Made by a program: the position numbers and the translations under genes
Shown here: positions 17,987 through 25,967 of the stretch, piece after piece
How the letters are laid out: each line of letters opens with the position of its first letter
Position numbering within the stretch: position 1 is the stretch's first letter
Assembly: GCF_016860545.1 (NCBI RefSeq)
Contig: NZ_BNEB01000005.1
Coordinates: 2,666,001 to 2,730,000 of the forward strand
Source: Streptomyces asoensis
GTDB taxonomy: Bacteria > Actinomycetota > Actinomycetes > Streptomycetales > Streptomycetaceae
Direction of reading: 5' to 3'
DNA length: 64,000 nt
Notes under the pieces: generated by a model
What the model was told of the DNA's origin: nothing
Database searches by the model: none
What the model saw: the letters and a program-made list of their open reading frames with translations, nothing else

Positions 17987-18319
17987 CTAGAACTTCGGCG
18001 CGTTACGGGACCGCCGCACCCCCGGGGTGCGGCGGTCCCGTGCGTTCCAGCACGCCTTGTGCCAGTGCCGGCGGTCGTCGACGCCGGCGTGCTCGGGCCA
18101 GGCGACGACGTGCGGGACGCCGTCCGGGATGAGCTGGTCGCATCCGGGGCACCGGTACGCCTTGCCCTGCGCGCTCGCGCCCGCCACGTGCCGCACGCTC
18201 CACTGCTCGCCCTGCCAGCTCTCCCCGGACTGCCAGCCGCCGTAGCGGCTGTCGCGGTCGTCCTCGGCGCTCCGGCCGGACGAGCCCTCACCCTTGGGTC
18301 GGTTGCGGCGCGGGGACAC
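17987..18319 (-). CDS. Small conserved protein with Cys/His motif, function unknown
   Basis: This 110-residue protein starts at GTG 18319 (GTGAGGTG upstream); an in-frame start at 18382 would lengthen it but lacks support. It has a hydrophilic Arg/Ser/Gly-rich first half and a compact second half with CPGC, then HVVAWPEHA, then HWHKACW, an arrangement like a small zinc-binding knuckle (C-x2-C ... H-x-x-C). Proteins of this type are conserved near this spot in Streptomyces. It converges on the second ABC permease, and its 3' end contains the shared terminator. Confidence 0.6.
   Translation of the reverse strand: MSPRRNRPKGEGSSGRSAEDDRDSRYGGWQSGESWQGEQWSVRHVAGASAQGKAYRCPGCDQLIPDGVPHVVAWPEHAGVDDRRHWHKACWNARDRRTPGVRRSRNAPKF
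18005..18041. terminator. Perfect hairpin embedded in the 3' end of a gene
   Basis: Perfect 18-base arms at 18005-18022 and 18024-18041 meet around one base (in practice a short GC loop). The hairpin lies inside the last codons of the minus-strand gene 17987-18319 and just after the permease stop at 17970, so it can terminate the ABC transcript while also being translated from the other side. Confidence 0.7.
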
Positions 18320-18542
18320 GGGACACCTCACGGGGCTATACAGGAAGCAGGGTTCGTGCTCCAGCCTACGCGGCGCGGACACGGGTACTCATAGGGCAGC
18401 GATCCCCACAAGTCGCCCTCCCGGACGTCCCATTCTCCAGACAATCCGCAAATCTCTCCGCCAGGCCGTGTCCTCGGCACGTGTCAGACGGTTATGCCGG
18501 GTGGGGGAGCTCCGTGTCGGAGCCAAGGAAGCAGGAAAGTCC

Positions 18543-19571
18543 ATGCGCGTTGGAAGTTTCGTCTTGGGAGCCCAGTTCCCCGGCCAGGGTCAGGGCGAGG
18601 CACTGCACCGTGCGGTGCGCTCGGCCGAGGTGGCCGAGGAAGCGGGCCTCGACTCGGTCTGGCTGGCCGAGCACCACTTCGTGCCGTACGGCACATGCCC
18701 TTCGGCGGTCACGCTCGCCGCCCTGCTGCTGGGCCGCACCCGCCGGATCCGGGTGGGCACCGCGGTCAGCGTACTGCCCACGGTCCACCCCGTGGCCCTC
18801 GGGGAACAGGCCGCGCTGCTGCACCTGACGAGCGGCGGCCGCTTCTCGCTGGGCGTGGGGCGCGGCGGACCCTGGGTCGACCTGGAGGTGTTCGGGTCGG
18901 GCCTGGAGGCGTACGAACAGGGCTTCCCGGAATCACTCGATCTGCTGGTGCGCTGGCTGCGCGAACCCTCGGTGGGCGCCGACGGCGAGCGCTTCCGCTT
19001 CCGTGAAGTCCCCGTGGTGCCCAGGCCGTCGGAGGCGCTGACGGAGACGCCGGGGCCGGAGGTCGTCGTCGCGTGCACCTCACCGGCGAGCGTCCGCCTG
19101 GCCGCCGAGCGCGGGTTGCCGATGCTTCTCGGGATGCACGTGGGGGACGAGGAGAAGGCCGAGATGGTCTCCCTGTGGCGCCGGCACGCGCGCGCGGCCG
19201 GGCGGTCCGGGGACGAGATCCGGGACGCGGCCCATGTCTCGGCCGGCGTCTGCCAGATCGCGGACCGGCGCACGGACGCGGTGGAGACCCTGGTGAAGTC
19301 GATGCCGGGCTGGCTGCGGCAGGGACTCGACGCGCATGTGACCGTGGACGGTCGGCCCCGCTCCATGCGGGACCCGGTGGCGTACACCGAACTGCTCTGC
19401 GGGCTGCACCCGGTGGGCACCCCGCGGCTGTGCGCCGACCGGCTCGCGGCGACCGGCGAGCGGACCGGCATCTCCCGCTTCGCCCTGCTGGTCGAGGGCT
19501 CGGGCGACCTCGCGGCCACCGAGGAGAACGTACGGCGGCTGGGCTCGGAGGTGCTCCCCCACCTCCGGTGA
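18543..19571 (+). CDS. LLM class flavin-dependent oxidoreductase
   Basis: This 342-residue luciferase-like (bacterial luciferase/F420 or FMN-dependent) TIM-barrel protein shows the family opening FVLGAQFPGQ..., LDSVWLAEHHF (about residues 36-46), RIRVGTAVSVLP and GRFSLGVGRGGPWVDLEVFG, the usual cofactor-binding region. Substrate and cofactor (FMN or F420) cannot be told apart here. The start is ATG 18543, with GGAAAG upstream. The gene stands alone, ending at a bidirectional terminator. Confidence 0.85.
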   Translation: MRVGSFVLGAQFPGQGQGEALHRAVRSAEVAEEAGLDSVWLAEHHFVPYGTCPSAVTLAALLLGRTRRIRVGTAVSVLPTVHPVALGEQAALLHLTSGGRFSLGVGRGGPWVDLEVFGSGLEAYEQGFPESLDLLVRWLREPSVGADGERFRFREVPVVPRPSEALTETPGPEVVVACTSPASVRLAAERGLPMLLGMHVGDEEKAEMVSLWRRHARAAGRSGDEIRDAAHVSAGVCQIADRRTDAVETLVKSMPGWLRQGLDAHVTVDGRPRSMRDPVAYTELLCGLHPVGTPRLCADRLAATGERTGISRFALLVEGSGDLAATEENVRRLGSEVLPHLR

Positions 19572-19591
19572 ACAGCCCAGCCGTCCGCGGG

Positions 19592-19640
19592 GCCTGCCGC
19601 TCCCGTACTGATGGAACCTCCCGCGTCAGGAGCGGCAGGC
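19592..19640. terminator. Bidirectional terminator
   Basis: Perfect 12-base arms (19592-19603 and 19629-19640) lie between convergent genes ending at 19571 and 19655. Confidence 0.7.
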
Positions 19641-19654
19641 GACAGGCTCACGTG

Positions 19655-20047
19655 TCAGCAGTCCCGGAATTCCGGGGACTGGTTCAGCACCTGGCTACGG
19701 ACCGAGGTGAAGCGGGCGAGCTTCTCGTCGACGGCCGGCTCCAGCGGGAACACCGCCACCCGGTGGCAGTTCTGGAAGGCCAGCCGTACACCGAAGTGCC
19801 GCTGGAGCGCGCCGCGTATGGCGTCGCTCGCGAGCGCGCGCAGCAGCTGCCCGCGTGCCTGCTCGTCCGGCGGGGGCGTCTGGTTGTCGGCGAAGTCCGC
19901 GCCGTCCACCTTCAGCTGTGCCACCAGGGAGCTGACCATCTCCCATGCGTAGGGCAGGGAGGTCCGGACGCAGTCGACGAATTCTGCTTCGTCGACCTCG
20001 CCTCGCTCGGCCTGTTCGAGTAGGGCCGGTGAGACGTCGAGCGACAT
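19655..20047 (-). CDS. SCO5389 family protein, function unknown
   Basis: This 130-residue protein starts MSLDVSPALLEQAERG. It matches the length and sequence character of the actinobacterial SCO5389 family, conserved next to nucS. It is acidic, helical and soluble, with a DFADNQTPPPDEQARG linker near the centre. The start is ATG 20047, with GAGAGGAG seven bases upstream. No catalytic motif is visible. It is transcribed divergently from nucS across a 356-bp spacer that contains a small perfect palindrome. Confidence 0.8.
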   Translation of the reverse strand: MSLDVSPALLEQAERGEVDEAEFVDCVRTSLPYAWEMVSSLVAQLKVDGADFADNQTPPPDEQARGQLLRALASDAIRGALQRHFGVRLAFQNCHRVAVFPLEPAVDEKLARFTSVRSQVLNQSPEFRDC

Positions 20048-20403
20048 GGGTACTCCTCTCGCACCCCCGGAACAACAGGGGTTGCCGGACAGGGAAAGGG
20101 AGTTCGCGCGCCGAAACACCGCACACGCTGAGTACACGCATCGCGACCTCCCGTTCACTACGGTAGGCAACGGACCGTGACCGCACCAGGAGAATGGGCA
20201 CATAGGGAACCCCTATTGGGCACACAATCGGCCACGGTCGATCCACTGCCGAACGATCTTTTTCCCGTCCGAAAGGGGCGGGTCCGCAGGGTCCCCGGAG
20301 GCCGTGGTGGCCCGTGACGCCGCCGGGGCGAGGGCGGCGGCGGTGCGCGGGGGAGGGTGGGGGAATCGCGTGCGCGGCGGCGCGTCGGATAGCGTTGCGG
20401 ACC
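20048..20403. promoter_or_regulatory. Divergent control region between the SCO5389-family gene and nucS
   Basis: This 356-bp spacer has no supportable gene. It contains a perfect palindrome at 20202-20216, ATAGGG-AAC-CCCTAT, an unusually AT-rich 15-mer that looks like a regulator binding site, and a T-run (ATCTTTTTCCC) near 20250. Neither gene has an evident canonical promoter. The 100 bases before nucS are plain GC-rich sequence. Confidence 0.4.
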
Positions 20404-21075
20404 ATGCGTCTCGTCATCGCCCGGTGCTCCGTGGACTACGCCGGCCGGCTCACCGCCCACCTCCCGTCCGCCCCTCGCCTGATCCTGGTGAAGGCGGACG
20501 GCAGCGTCTCGATCCACGCGGACGACCGGGCCTACAAGCCCCTGAACTGGATGTCGCCGCCCTGCACCCTGAAGGAGGGTACGGGCGACGAGGAAGGCGT
20601 CTGGACCGTCGTCAACAAGGGCGGAGAGAAGCTCATCATCACGATGGAGGAGATCCTCCACGACTCGTCGCACGAACTCGGCGTCGATCCCGGCCTGATC
20701 AAGGACGGCGTGGAAGCGCACCTCCAGGAACTGCTCGCCGACCGCATCGAGATCCTCGGGGAGGGCTACACCCTCGTCCGCCGCGAGTACATGACGGCCA
20801 TCGGCCCGGTCGACATCCTGTGCCGGGACGCCGCGGGGCAGACCGTCGCGGTGGAGATCAAGCGGCGCGGCGAGATCGACGGCGTCGAGCAACTCACGCG
20901 CTATCTGGAGCTGTTGAACCGCGACCCGCATCTCGCCCCGGTCCGCGGGGTGTTCGCGGCCCAGGAGATCAAGCCGCAGGCCCGCGTCCTCGCCACGGAC
21001 CGCGGCATCGGCTGCCAGGTCCTGGACTACGACGCGATGCGGGGCATCGAGGACGACAAGCTGCGGCTCTTCTGA
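20404..21075 (+). CDS. nucS: Mismatch-specific endonuclease NucS (EndoMS)
   Basis: At 223 residues this is the standard length for actinobacterial NucS, which cuts mismatched DNA and replaces MutS/MutL mismatch repair in these bacteria. The N-terminal half is the DNA-binding/dimerisation domain and the C-terminal half a RecB-like nuclease. Catalytic residues are visible: Asp137 (GPVDILCRD) and Glu151/Lys153 (VAVEIKRRG). The C-terminus DDKLRLF resembles the sliding-clamp interaction end of NucS. The start is ATG 20404. The gene stands alone, closed by a very strong terminator. Confidence 0.95.
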   Translation: MRLVIARCSVDYAGRLTAHLPSAPRLILVKADGSVSIHADDRAYKPLNWMSPPCTLKEGTGDEEGVWTVVNKGGEKLIITMEEILHDSSHELGVDPGLIKDGVEAHLQELLADRIEILGEGYTLVRREYMTAIGPVDILCRDAAGQTVAVEIKRRGEIDGVEQLTRYLELLNRDPHLAPVRGVFAAQEIKPQARVLATDRGIGCQVLDYDAMRGIEDDKLRLF

Positions 21076-21092
21076 CCCACGGTCCGCCCCTG

Positions 21093-21136
21093 ACGTGAAG
21101 GGCCGGGTTCCCACGCGGGAACCCGGCCCTTCACGT
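21093..21136. terminator. Very strong bidirectional terminator after nucS
   Basis: A perfect 20-bp stem (21093-21112 with 21117-21136) has a 4-base ACGC loop. It lies between nucS (stop 21075) and the convergent gene whose stop is at 21149. Confidence 0.9.
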
Positions 21137-21148
21137 ATGCCCCGGGGC

Positions 21149-23692
21149 TCAGATCACCTCGTCCGGCGAGGAGGGTGCGGTGTCCACCGTGCTCGGCGAC
21201 ACCGGGGCGGCGGAGGTGGTGCCGCTGGCCGAGGTTCCGGCCGACGGGCCTCCGGTGGAGGGCGTGGACGGGTCGCCCGTGGGGGTCGTCGGGTCCTCCG
21301 TGGGCGTCGAGGGCTCGTCCGTGGGCGTCGAGGGCTCGCCGGTCGGCGTCGTCGACGGCCTGGACGACGTACTCGACGACGAAGGCCTCGGGGTACCCGA
21401 CGGCTGCCCGTCGCCCGGTCCCTGCGAGCTGCTCGGCTCCGAGGACGGCCGGGCCTCCCCCGTGGCCGTCGGGTCGTCCGGGGTGCCCATCGTGCCGTCC
21501 GGGCCCGGGTCCGTCGGCCTGCTGGTCGCCTCCCCCGTGTCGGCGGAGCCGCTGTCGTCGCCCGGGGCGTCCGACTCCAGGCCTCCGTCGTCCGGGCCGG
21601 TGCTGCTGGAGGGGCTGACGCCGACCCGGTCCGACGGGTCGTTGGCGTCGTTGTTGGAGGTCGCGCCGAGCGTCACGACCGTGCCCAGCACGGCGACGAG
21701 CAGCGCGCCCGCGCCCGCCGCGACGAGGTTGCGCTTGGCGAGGCTCTTCAGGCCGCCCCGGTTGTGGCGGACCGGCGGGCCGGCGGGCTCCCGGCGGCCG
21801 ACGACAGTCGGGGCCTCCGGCGGGTACGTCGGCAGCGCCGCCTGGATGCCGCGCGGCGGGGACGCCGACTCCTCGTGGCGCGCTTCGGGCACCTCCTCGC
21901 CGGCCGTCGCCACCGCCAGGCCGGGCACGTCCCCGGAGCGGTCGGCGACCAGGGCGAGGGCGCGGCGGCCGGTGACGGTGCCGCGCTTGTCGGCGATCGC
22001 CCCGCGCAGGGCGAGGGAGGCCTCCAGTTCGGAGCGGGCCCGGTCGAGCTGTCCGCCGCACAGGGCGAGGACGCCCAGCTCGTGGTGGAAGTAGGCGCGG
22101 TCGGCCGACTCACCGGCGAGACGGGCCGCTTCGGCGCCCTCGTGCAGGGCGGTCTCCCAGGCGCTCCAGTGCAGGCCCGCGGCGAAGGCGGGGGCGGCGG
22201 TGCGGGCGAGCCGGACGGAGGTGGCCTCCTCGTCCTCGCCGGGCCGGGTGGTGGCGGGGACGATCACGGTGAGGGCGGCGAGCAGGGCGTCGGCCTCCGC
22301 GCAGACCCGCTCGGGAGTGACCGAGGGGTGCCCGGCCCACCAGGCGTAGTGCTGCGCGGCGGTCCGGGCGCGCTCCTCGGCGTCGTCGGCGTATCCGGCG
22401 GCCTCCAGCTGGGTCCCGACACCGGCGGCGAGCCGGTAGCGGGTGCCGACCGGGGAGACGAGTCCGCAGGCGGCCAGTTCACCGAGGGCGGCGTCGGCGT
22501 GGGTGTCGCCGACCAGTGCGGGCAGGTGGGCCTGGTGCGGCACCTCGCCGTCCAGGGCGACGGCGAAGCGCAGGGTGGCGCGGGCGCTGGCGCTGAGCCG
22601 GGCGGCGAGCAGCGGGGCGGGGGCGGCGGCCTCGCCGAGCGAGGGCAACGGTATCTCCTCCGCCTCACCGGCTCCGGCGAGCCCGTCGACGGTCTCGGTG
22701 AACGGGCGGGCGTCCTCGAAGACGCCGAACGCGTCGACCGCGTCGGCACCGGCCCGCAGCCGGTCGCGCTGGGCGAGCAGAGCGCCGGCCTGGACGAACC
22801 GCAGCGGCAGGCCCTCGGACTCGAACCACAGGTCGCCGGCCCAGTTGGCCTCCTCCTCGGTGAGGACGCGGCCGACGCCGTTCTCGATCACCTCGACGCC
22901 GCCCGCGCGGTCCAGCCCGCTGAGCGTGACCTCCTCGACGGCGGAGTCCGCGGAGGGCAGCGGGGTGTCGGGGGTCGCGCCGAGCAGGAAGGCGCACTCG
23001 GGGGTGGCGTCCAGCAGTTCGTCGAGGGCCGGGCCGCCGAGGTCGAGGTCGTCGACCACGACGACCGCGCCGATCTCGCGGACGAGAGCCCGCAGGTCGT
23101 CGTCGGCCGGACGGTGCCGAGGGGCGTCGTACACGGCGTGGAAGAGGTCGCCGAGCAGGTCGGTGGTGGTGCGGCGGAAGCCGGTGAGGCGGACGACGCC
23201 GTCGGGGGCGAGGTCCTCGCAGTCCTCGGCGACGAGGTCGAGGAGGCTGGTGCGGCCGGAGCCGGCCGGACCGGTGAGCCGGACGGAGCGGCCCCGGGCC
23301 AGCAGTCTGACCAGCTGCTCGCGTTCGTCCTGACGGCCCTGGAGCGGGCGCGCGGGCCGGGCGGGTCCGGCGGGGGCGGGCGGCCGGGCGGCGCGTTCGG
23401 CCTCGGCCCGCTGTTCGGGAGTGCGCTTGACGGGGCGCTCGGGTATCTCCCCCGCGCCCTCGGCCGCGCCCGGGCCTACGGGATTGCCGGGCGGGCGGAG
23501 TTCTATCTCGCTGCCGTCGACCGGGTTGACCGTGAGCAGGTGTTCGCCGACGACGAGCCGCACGGTGCGCGCCAGGGCCGGCGCCTGCTGGCCGAAGTCG
23601 GGTGCGAGGGGGTCCCTGGACGGGCGCGGGCGCGGCACGGTGCCTTCGTCGTCCTGGCCGTACTCCTCGGGTCCCCGGGTGTTCGGGTCCAT
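21149..23692 (-). CDS. Membrane-anchored STAND-type ATPase with Ser/Thr/Pro-rich outer tail
   Basis: This 847-residue protein starts at ATG 23692 (MDPNTRG; a G-rich run about 10 bases upstream). Residues about 40-65 look like a short beta domain (VRLVVGEHLLTVNPVDGSEIEL). A P-loop ATPase follows: Walker A GPAGSGRT (141-148) and Walker B VVVVDDLD (210-217), as in STAND/AAA regulators. Next come winged-helix-like and TPR-like helical parts (about 400-600). One membrane helix lies near residue 660 (LVAAGAGALLVAVLGTVVTLG), then about 170 residues rich in Ser, Thr, Pro and Asp with repeats of the type PSTPTDE. Predicted topology is ATPase inside, tail outside. The partner and signal are unknown. 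Confidence 0.75.
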   Translation of the reverse strand: MDPNTRGPEEYGQDDEGTVPRPRPSRDPLAPDFGQQAPALARTVRLVVGEHLLTVNPVDGSEIELRPPGNPVGPGAAEGAGEIPERPVKRTPEQRAEAERAARPPAPAGPARPARPLQGRQDEREQLVRLLARGRSVRLTGPAGSGRTSLLDLVAEDCEDLAPDGVVRLTGFRRTTTDLLGDLFHAVYDAPRHRPADDDLRALVREIGAVVVVDDLDLGGPALDELLDATPECAFLLGATPDTPLPSADSAVEEVTLSGLDRAGGVEVIENGVGRVLTEEEANWAGDLWFESEGLPLRFVQAGALLAQRDRLRAGADAVDAFGVFEDARPFTETVDGLAGAGEAEEIPLPSLGEAAAPAPLLAARLSASARATLRFAVALDGEVPHQAHLPALVGDTHADAALGELAACGLVSPVGTRYRLAAGVGTQLEAAGYADDAEERARTAAQHYAWWAGHPSVTPERVCAEADALLAALTVIVPATTRPGEDEEATSVRLARTAAPAFAAGLHWSAWETALHEGAEAARLAGESADRAYFHHELGVLALCGGQLDRARSELEASLALRGAIADKRGTVTGRRALALVADRSGDVPGLAVATAGEEVPEARHEESASPPRGIQAALPTYPPEAPTVVGRREPAGPPVRHNRGGLKSLAKRNLVAAGAGALLVAVLGTVVTLGATSNNDANDPSDRVGVSPSSSTGPDDGGLESDAPGDDSGSADTGEATSRPTDPGPDGTMGTPDDPTATGEARPSSEPSSSQGPGDGQPSGTPRPSSSSTSSRPSTTPTGEPSTPTDEPSTPTEDPTTPTGDPSTPSTGGPSAGTSASGTTSAAPVSPSTVDTAPSSPDEVI
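21279..21362 (-). repeat. Four 21-bp tandem repeats in the tail of the STAND ATPase gene
   Basis: Four imperfect copies of a 21-base unit (21279, 21300, 21321, 21342) encode 7-residue repeats of the PSTPTxE/D type in the outer tail. The unit length is in frame, so copy number can change without breaking the gene. Confidence 0.75.
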
Positions 23693-23927
23693 AGGTCCAA
23701 GCCCCCCAAAAGCGTCGTGTGGCGGTAGCCCCTCCCGGCCTTGCTGCACACTGCGCTGTCGCTTCTGGTCCGGTACCCGCTCTGGGTCGAGGGCGGCGGG
23801 CAGACGAACCGTAAACCTTCGCACAGTATCTACGACAGCCCGGGGTGCCGGGCCGCCCGAAGCGTCACAGTCTCGTGAGGATTGCGCCCGTCGCACGATT
23901 TCCGCCGCAGGCCACACGCCCCGCCGG

Positions 23928-24251
23928 TCACACCCGGGGCAGGGACTCCACGCCGATGCCGCCCTCGATCGCGAGGATCCGGTGCAGGCGGGTGGCCACC
24001 AGGAGGCGTTGCATCTGCGGAGGAACCCCGCGCAGCACCAGACGCCGGCCGCACCGCCCGGCCCGTCGGTGGACGCCCATGATGACGCCGAGTCCGGTGG
24101 CGTCCCAGGAGTCCAGCTCGGACAGGTCGAGCACCAGGTCGCCGGCGCCGTCGTCCACGGCCGCGTGCAGGGCCGTACGGGCGTCCGCCGCGCTGCGGAC
24201 GTCGAGGCGGCCCCCGACGACCAGCTCTACGTGGTCGCCCCTGATGTGCAT
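23928..24251 (-). CDS. STAS domain protein, anti-sigma factor antagonist-like
   Basis: This is a 107-residue single STAS domain. In classical members (SpoIIAA, BldG) a serine in the D-S-x-G motif is phosphorylated by an anti-sigma kinase and controls partner switching. Here the motif reads D50-A51-T52-G53 (LDSWDATGLGVIMG), so the usual phospho-serine position is alanine; Thr52 follows. The start is ATG 24251, with GGGGAG five bases upstream. No kinase gene is adjacent. It could be constitutively active, use Thr52, or regulate something other than a sigma factor. Confidence 0.85.
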   Translation of the reverse strand: MHIRGDHVELVVGGRLDVRSAADARTALHAAVDDGAGDLVLDLSELDSWDATGLGVIMGVHRRAGRCGRRLVLRGVPPQMQRLLVATRLHRILAIEGGIGVESLPRV

Positions 24252-24260
24252 AGCGCTCCC

Positions 24261-24488
24261 CTAAGCGTGCGTCTCGTGCTCCGCGGTGTGGTGTCCGGTG
24301 TTGCATCCTCTGACTGCGTGAAGCGGCCGAAGGTTGCCGTCTGTGAGCGAACCGATACCGAATTCACTCGCAGGGGTGAGGCCCATGGGGCCTGTGCGGT
24401 TTCGGTGCTTGTAGAAGCCCTGCCCGCTCAGGCGTCCGATGTCACCGGCGTCAACCATCCGGCGCAGCCGCTCCGCATGCCTCTCGGC
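24261..24488 (-). pseudogene. C-terminal remnant of a 3-hydroxybutyryl-CoA dehydrogenase
   Basis: Reading leftwards from 24488 the frame gives PPAERHAERLRRMVDAG then DIGRLSGQGFYKH. This is the typical C-terminal end of FadB2/PaaH-type 3-hydroxyacyl-CoA dehydrogenases (RMVDAG-x-x-GRKSG-x-GFY). A TAG stop stands directly upstream, and none of the roughly 240 residues that should precede it are present. From memory, a full dehydrogenase gene (SCO5385) occupies this position in S. coelicolor. The frame continues past the normal end to TAG 24261. It is most simply a deletion remnant; a new small ORF from ATG 24458 (65 codons) is possible but unlikely. Confidence 0.55.
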
Positions 24489-24515
24489 GGGAGGCTATCG
24501 GCAGTGAGGCGCTGT

Positions 24516-24566
24516 GTGACCGGTTAGTAACGCGGCTCACGTCTCAGGGCGTGAGACGCCGGTCAC
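24516..24566. other. Nested inverted repeats in the cobalamin adenosyltransferase upstream region
   Basis: An outer pair GTGACCGG/CCGGTCAC (24516-24523, 24559-24566) encloses an inner hairpin GTCTCA-GGGCG-TGAGAC (24541-24557). It may be the terminator left from the lost dehydrogenase region or a regulatory element for the gene starting at 24676. Confidence 0.45.
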
Positions 24567-24675
24567 GTCGTCAAATACTGTCCGATTCACGGCGATTGGC
24601 CCGGGACTGGCCGGGTGCCCGGGGCAGTGACGAAGGGAACGGAACCGATCCGCCGGGACGGTCTAGATTGGCCGC

Positions 24676-25248
24676 ATGGTCAATCTGACACGCATCTACA
24701 CGAGGACCGGCGACCAGGGCACCACCGCCCTGGGGGACATGAGCCGGGTCGCCAAGACCGACCTGCGGATCGCCGCCTACGCCGACGTCAACGAGGCGAA
24801 CGCGGCGCTCGGCACGGCGCTCGCCCTGGGCGGGCTGGACGAGGAACTCGTGCGGGTCCTCACCCGTGTGCAGAACGACCTGTTCGACGTGGGCGCGGAC
24901 CTGTCCACGCCGGTCGTGGAGAACCCGGCCTACCCGCCGCTGCGGGTCGAGCAGTTCTACGTGGACCGGCTGGAGGCGGACTGCGACCTGTTCAACGAGC
25001 GGCTGGAGAAGCTGCGGTCGTTCATCCTGCCCGGCGGCACCCCGGGCGCGGCCCTGCTCCACCAGGCCTGCACGGTCGTGCGCCGCGCCGAGCGCTCCAC
25101 CTGGGCCGCGCTGGAGGTGCACGGCGAGCTGATGAACCCGCTCACGGCGACCTACCTCAACCGGCTCTCGGACCTGTTGTTCATCCTGGCACGCACCGCC
25201 AACAAGGCGGTCGGGGACGTGCTGTGGGTGCCGGGCGGCGAGCGCTAA
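24676..25248 (+). CDS. Cob(I)yrinic acid a,c-diamide adenosyltransferase, PduO type
   Basis: This 190-residue enzyme transfers adenosyl from ATP to cob(I)alamin, giving adenosylcobalamin. The N-terminal ATP-binding signature RIYTRTGDQGTTAL (6-19) is intact, as is SFILPGG and the C-terminal RLSDLLFILAR (PduO-type five-helix bundle). The product is the cofactor used by methylmalonyl-CoA mutase, linking it to meaB and mce in this window. Its TAA overlaps the TAG of the convergent gene by sharing CTAA at 25245-25248, an extreme case of close packing. Confidence 0.93.
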   Translation: MVNLTRIYTRTGDQGTTALGDMSRVAKTDLRIAAYADVNEANAALGTALALGGLDEELVRVLTRVQNDLFDVGADLSTPVVENPAYPPLRVEQFYVDRLEADCDLFNERLEKLRSFILPGGTPGAALLHQACTVVRRAERSTWAALEVHGELMNPLTATYLNRLSDLLFILARTANKAVGDVLWVPGGER

Positions 25249-25814
25249 CGCATCTTGGCCGGTTCCCGCTCCGCCGCGCCCGCCGGTTCCGCCTTGGGGA
25301 ACAGGGTGTAGCTCAGGGCGATGACCAGGTTGACGCCGACGACCCACACCATCCGCAGTTGCCAGTCACGCAGCGAGCCGGTGTCCCCGTCCGCGCCGAC
25401 GTAGCGGACGGCCGCCTCGAGCAGCGCGGCGGCGGTGAGCGCGGCGAGGGTCCAGCGGCCCGCGACCTTCCATTCGTGGACGGCGCGGGCCCTGCCGTAT
25501 CGCGGCGGCCGCACGGGCGGCGGGCCGCCGGCGAAGCGGTGGGCGAACCGGGCGTCCGCCCACCGGACGGTGGAGCGGCCGAGGCCCACCGTGAACCCGA
25601 TGTAGACGGCGGCCAGGCCGTGCCGCCAGTCCGGCTCGGCGCCGTTGCGCAGGTCGACGGCGGTGACGGCGAACAGCGCGGCCTCCAGCAGCGGCTCGCA
25701 CAGCAGCAGCGCGAGGCCCAGCCGCGGCATCCGCAGCAGGTACCTCAGGGCGAGTCCGGCGGCCAGCAGCACCCAGAAGGCGACCTCGCAGGCGACGACC
25801 AGCGCGACGATCAC
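25245..25814 (-). CDS. Integral membrane protein of unknown function
   Basis: This 189-residue protein starts at GTG 25814 with AGGAG seven bases upstream. Hydrophobic segments are at about residues 2-22, 30-48 and 60-78, and two near the C-terminus (about 115-165). A basic loop RPPRYGRARAVHEWK separates the two halves. No family is recognised. It is divergent from the sensor kinase gene and converges on the adenosyltransferase with overlapping stop codons. Confidence 0.75.
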   Translation of the reverse strand: MIVALVVACEVAFWVLLAAGLALRYLLRMPRLGLALLLCEPLLEAALFAVTAVDLRNGAEPDWRHGLAAVYIGFTVGLGRSTVRWADARFAHRFAGGPPPVRPPRYGRARAVHEWKVAGRWTLAALTAAALLEAAVRYVGADGDTGSLRDWQLRMVWVVGVNLVIALSYTLFPKAEPAGAAEREPAKMR

Positions 25815-25967
25815 GGTCCGCTCCTCTCGTTCACCCTCCCAGGCTCCCGCCGGGCACGGCCGTCCGCGTCGTCGGCGGTGACGAGGCCGCGGTACATCGA
25901 AAGATGCAGTCGGGGACCGTCCCCGGGGAGCAGGCCGGCGCCGTGCGGGGCGTGTTGGATGGAGGGC

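Noticed and set aside
24458..24570. A full-length dehydrogenase gene reading from the adenosyltransferase side
   Set aside because: A TAG stop lies about ten codons upstream of the recognisable end, and no Rossmann domain is found in any frame between 24488 and 24676.
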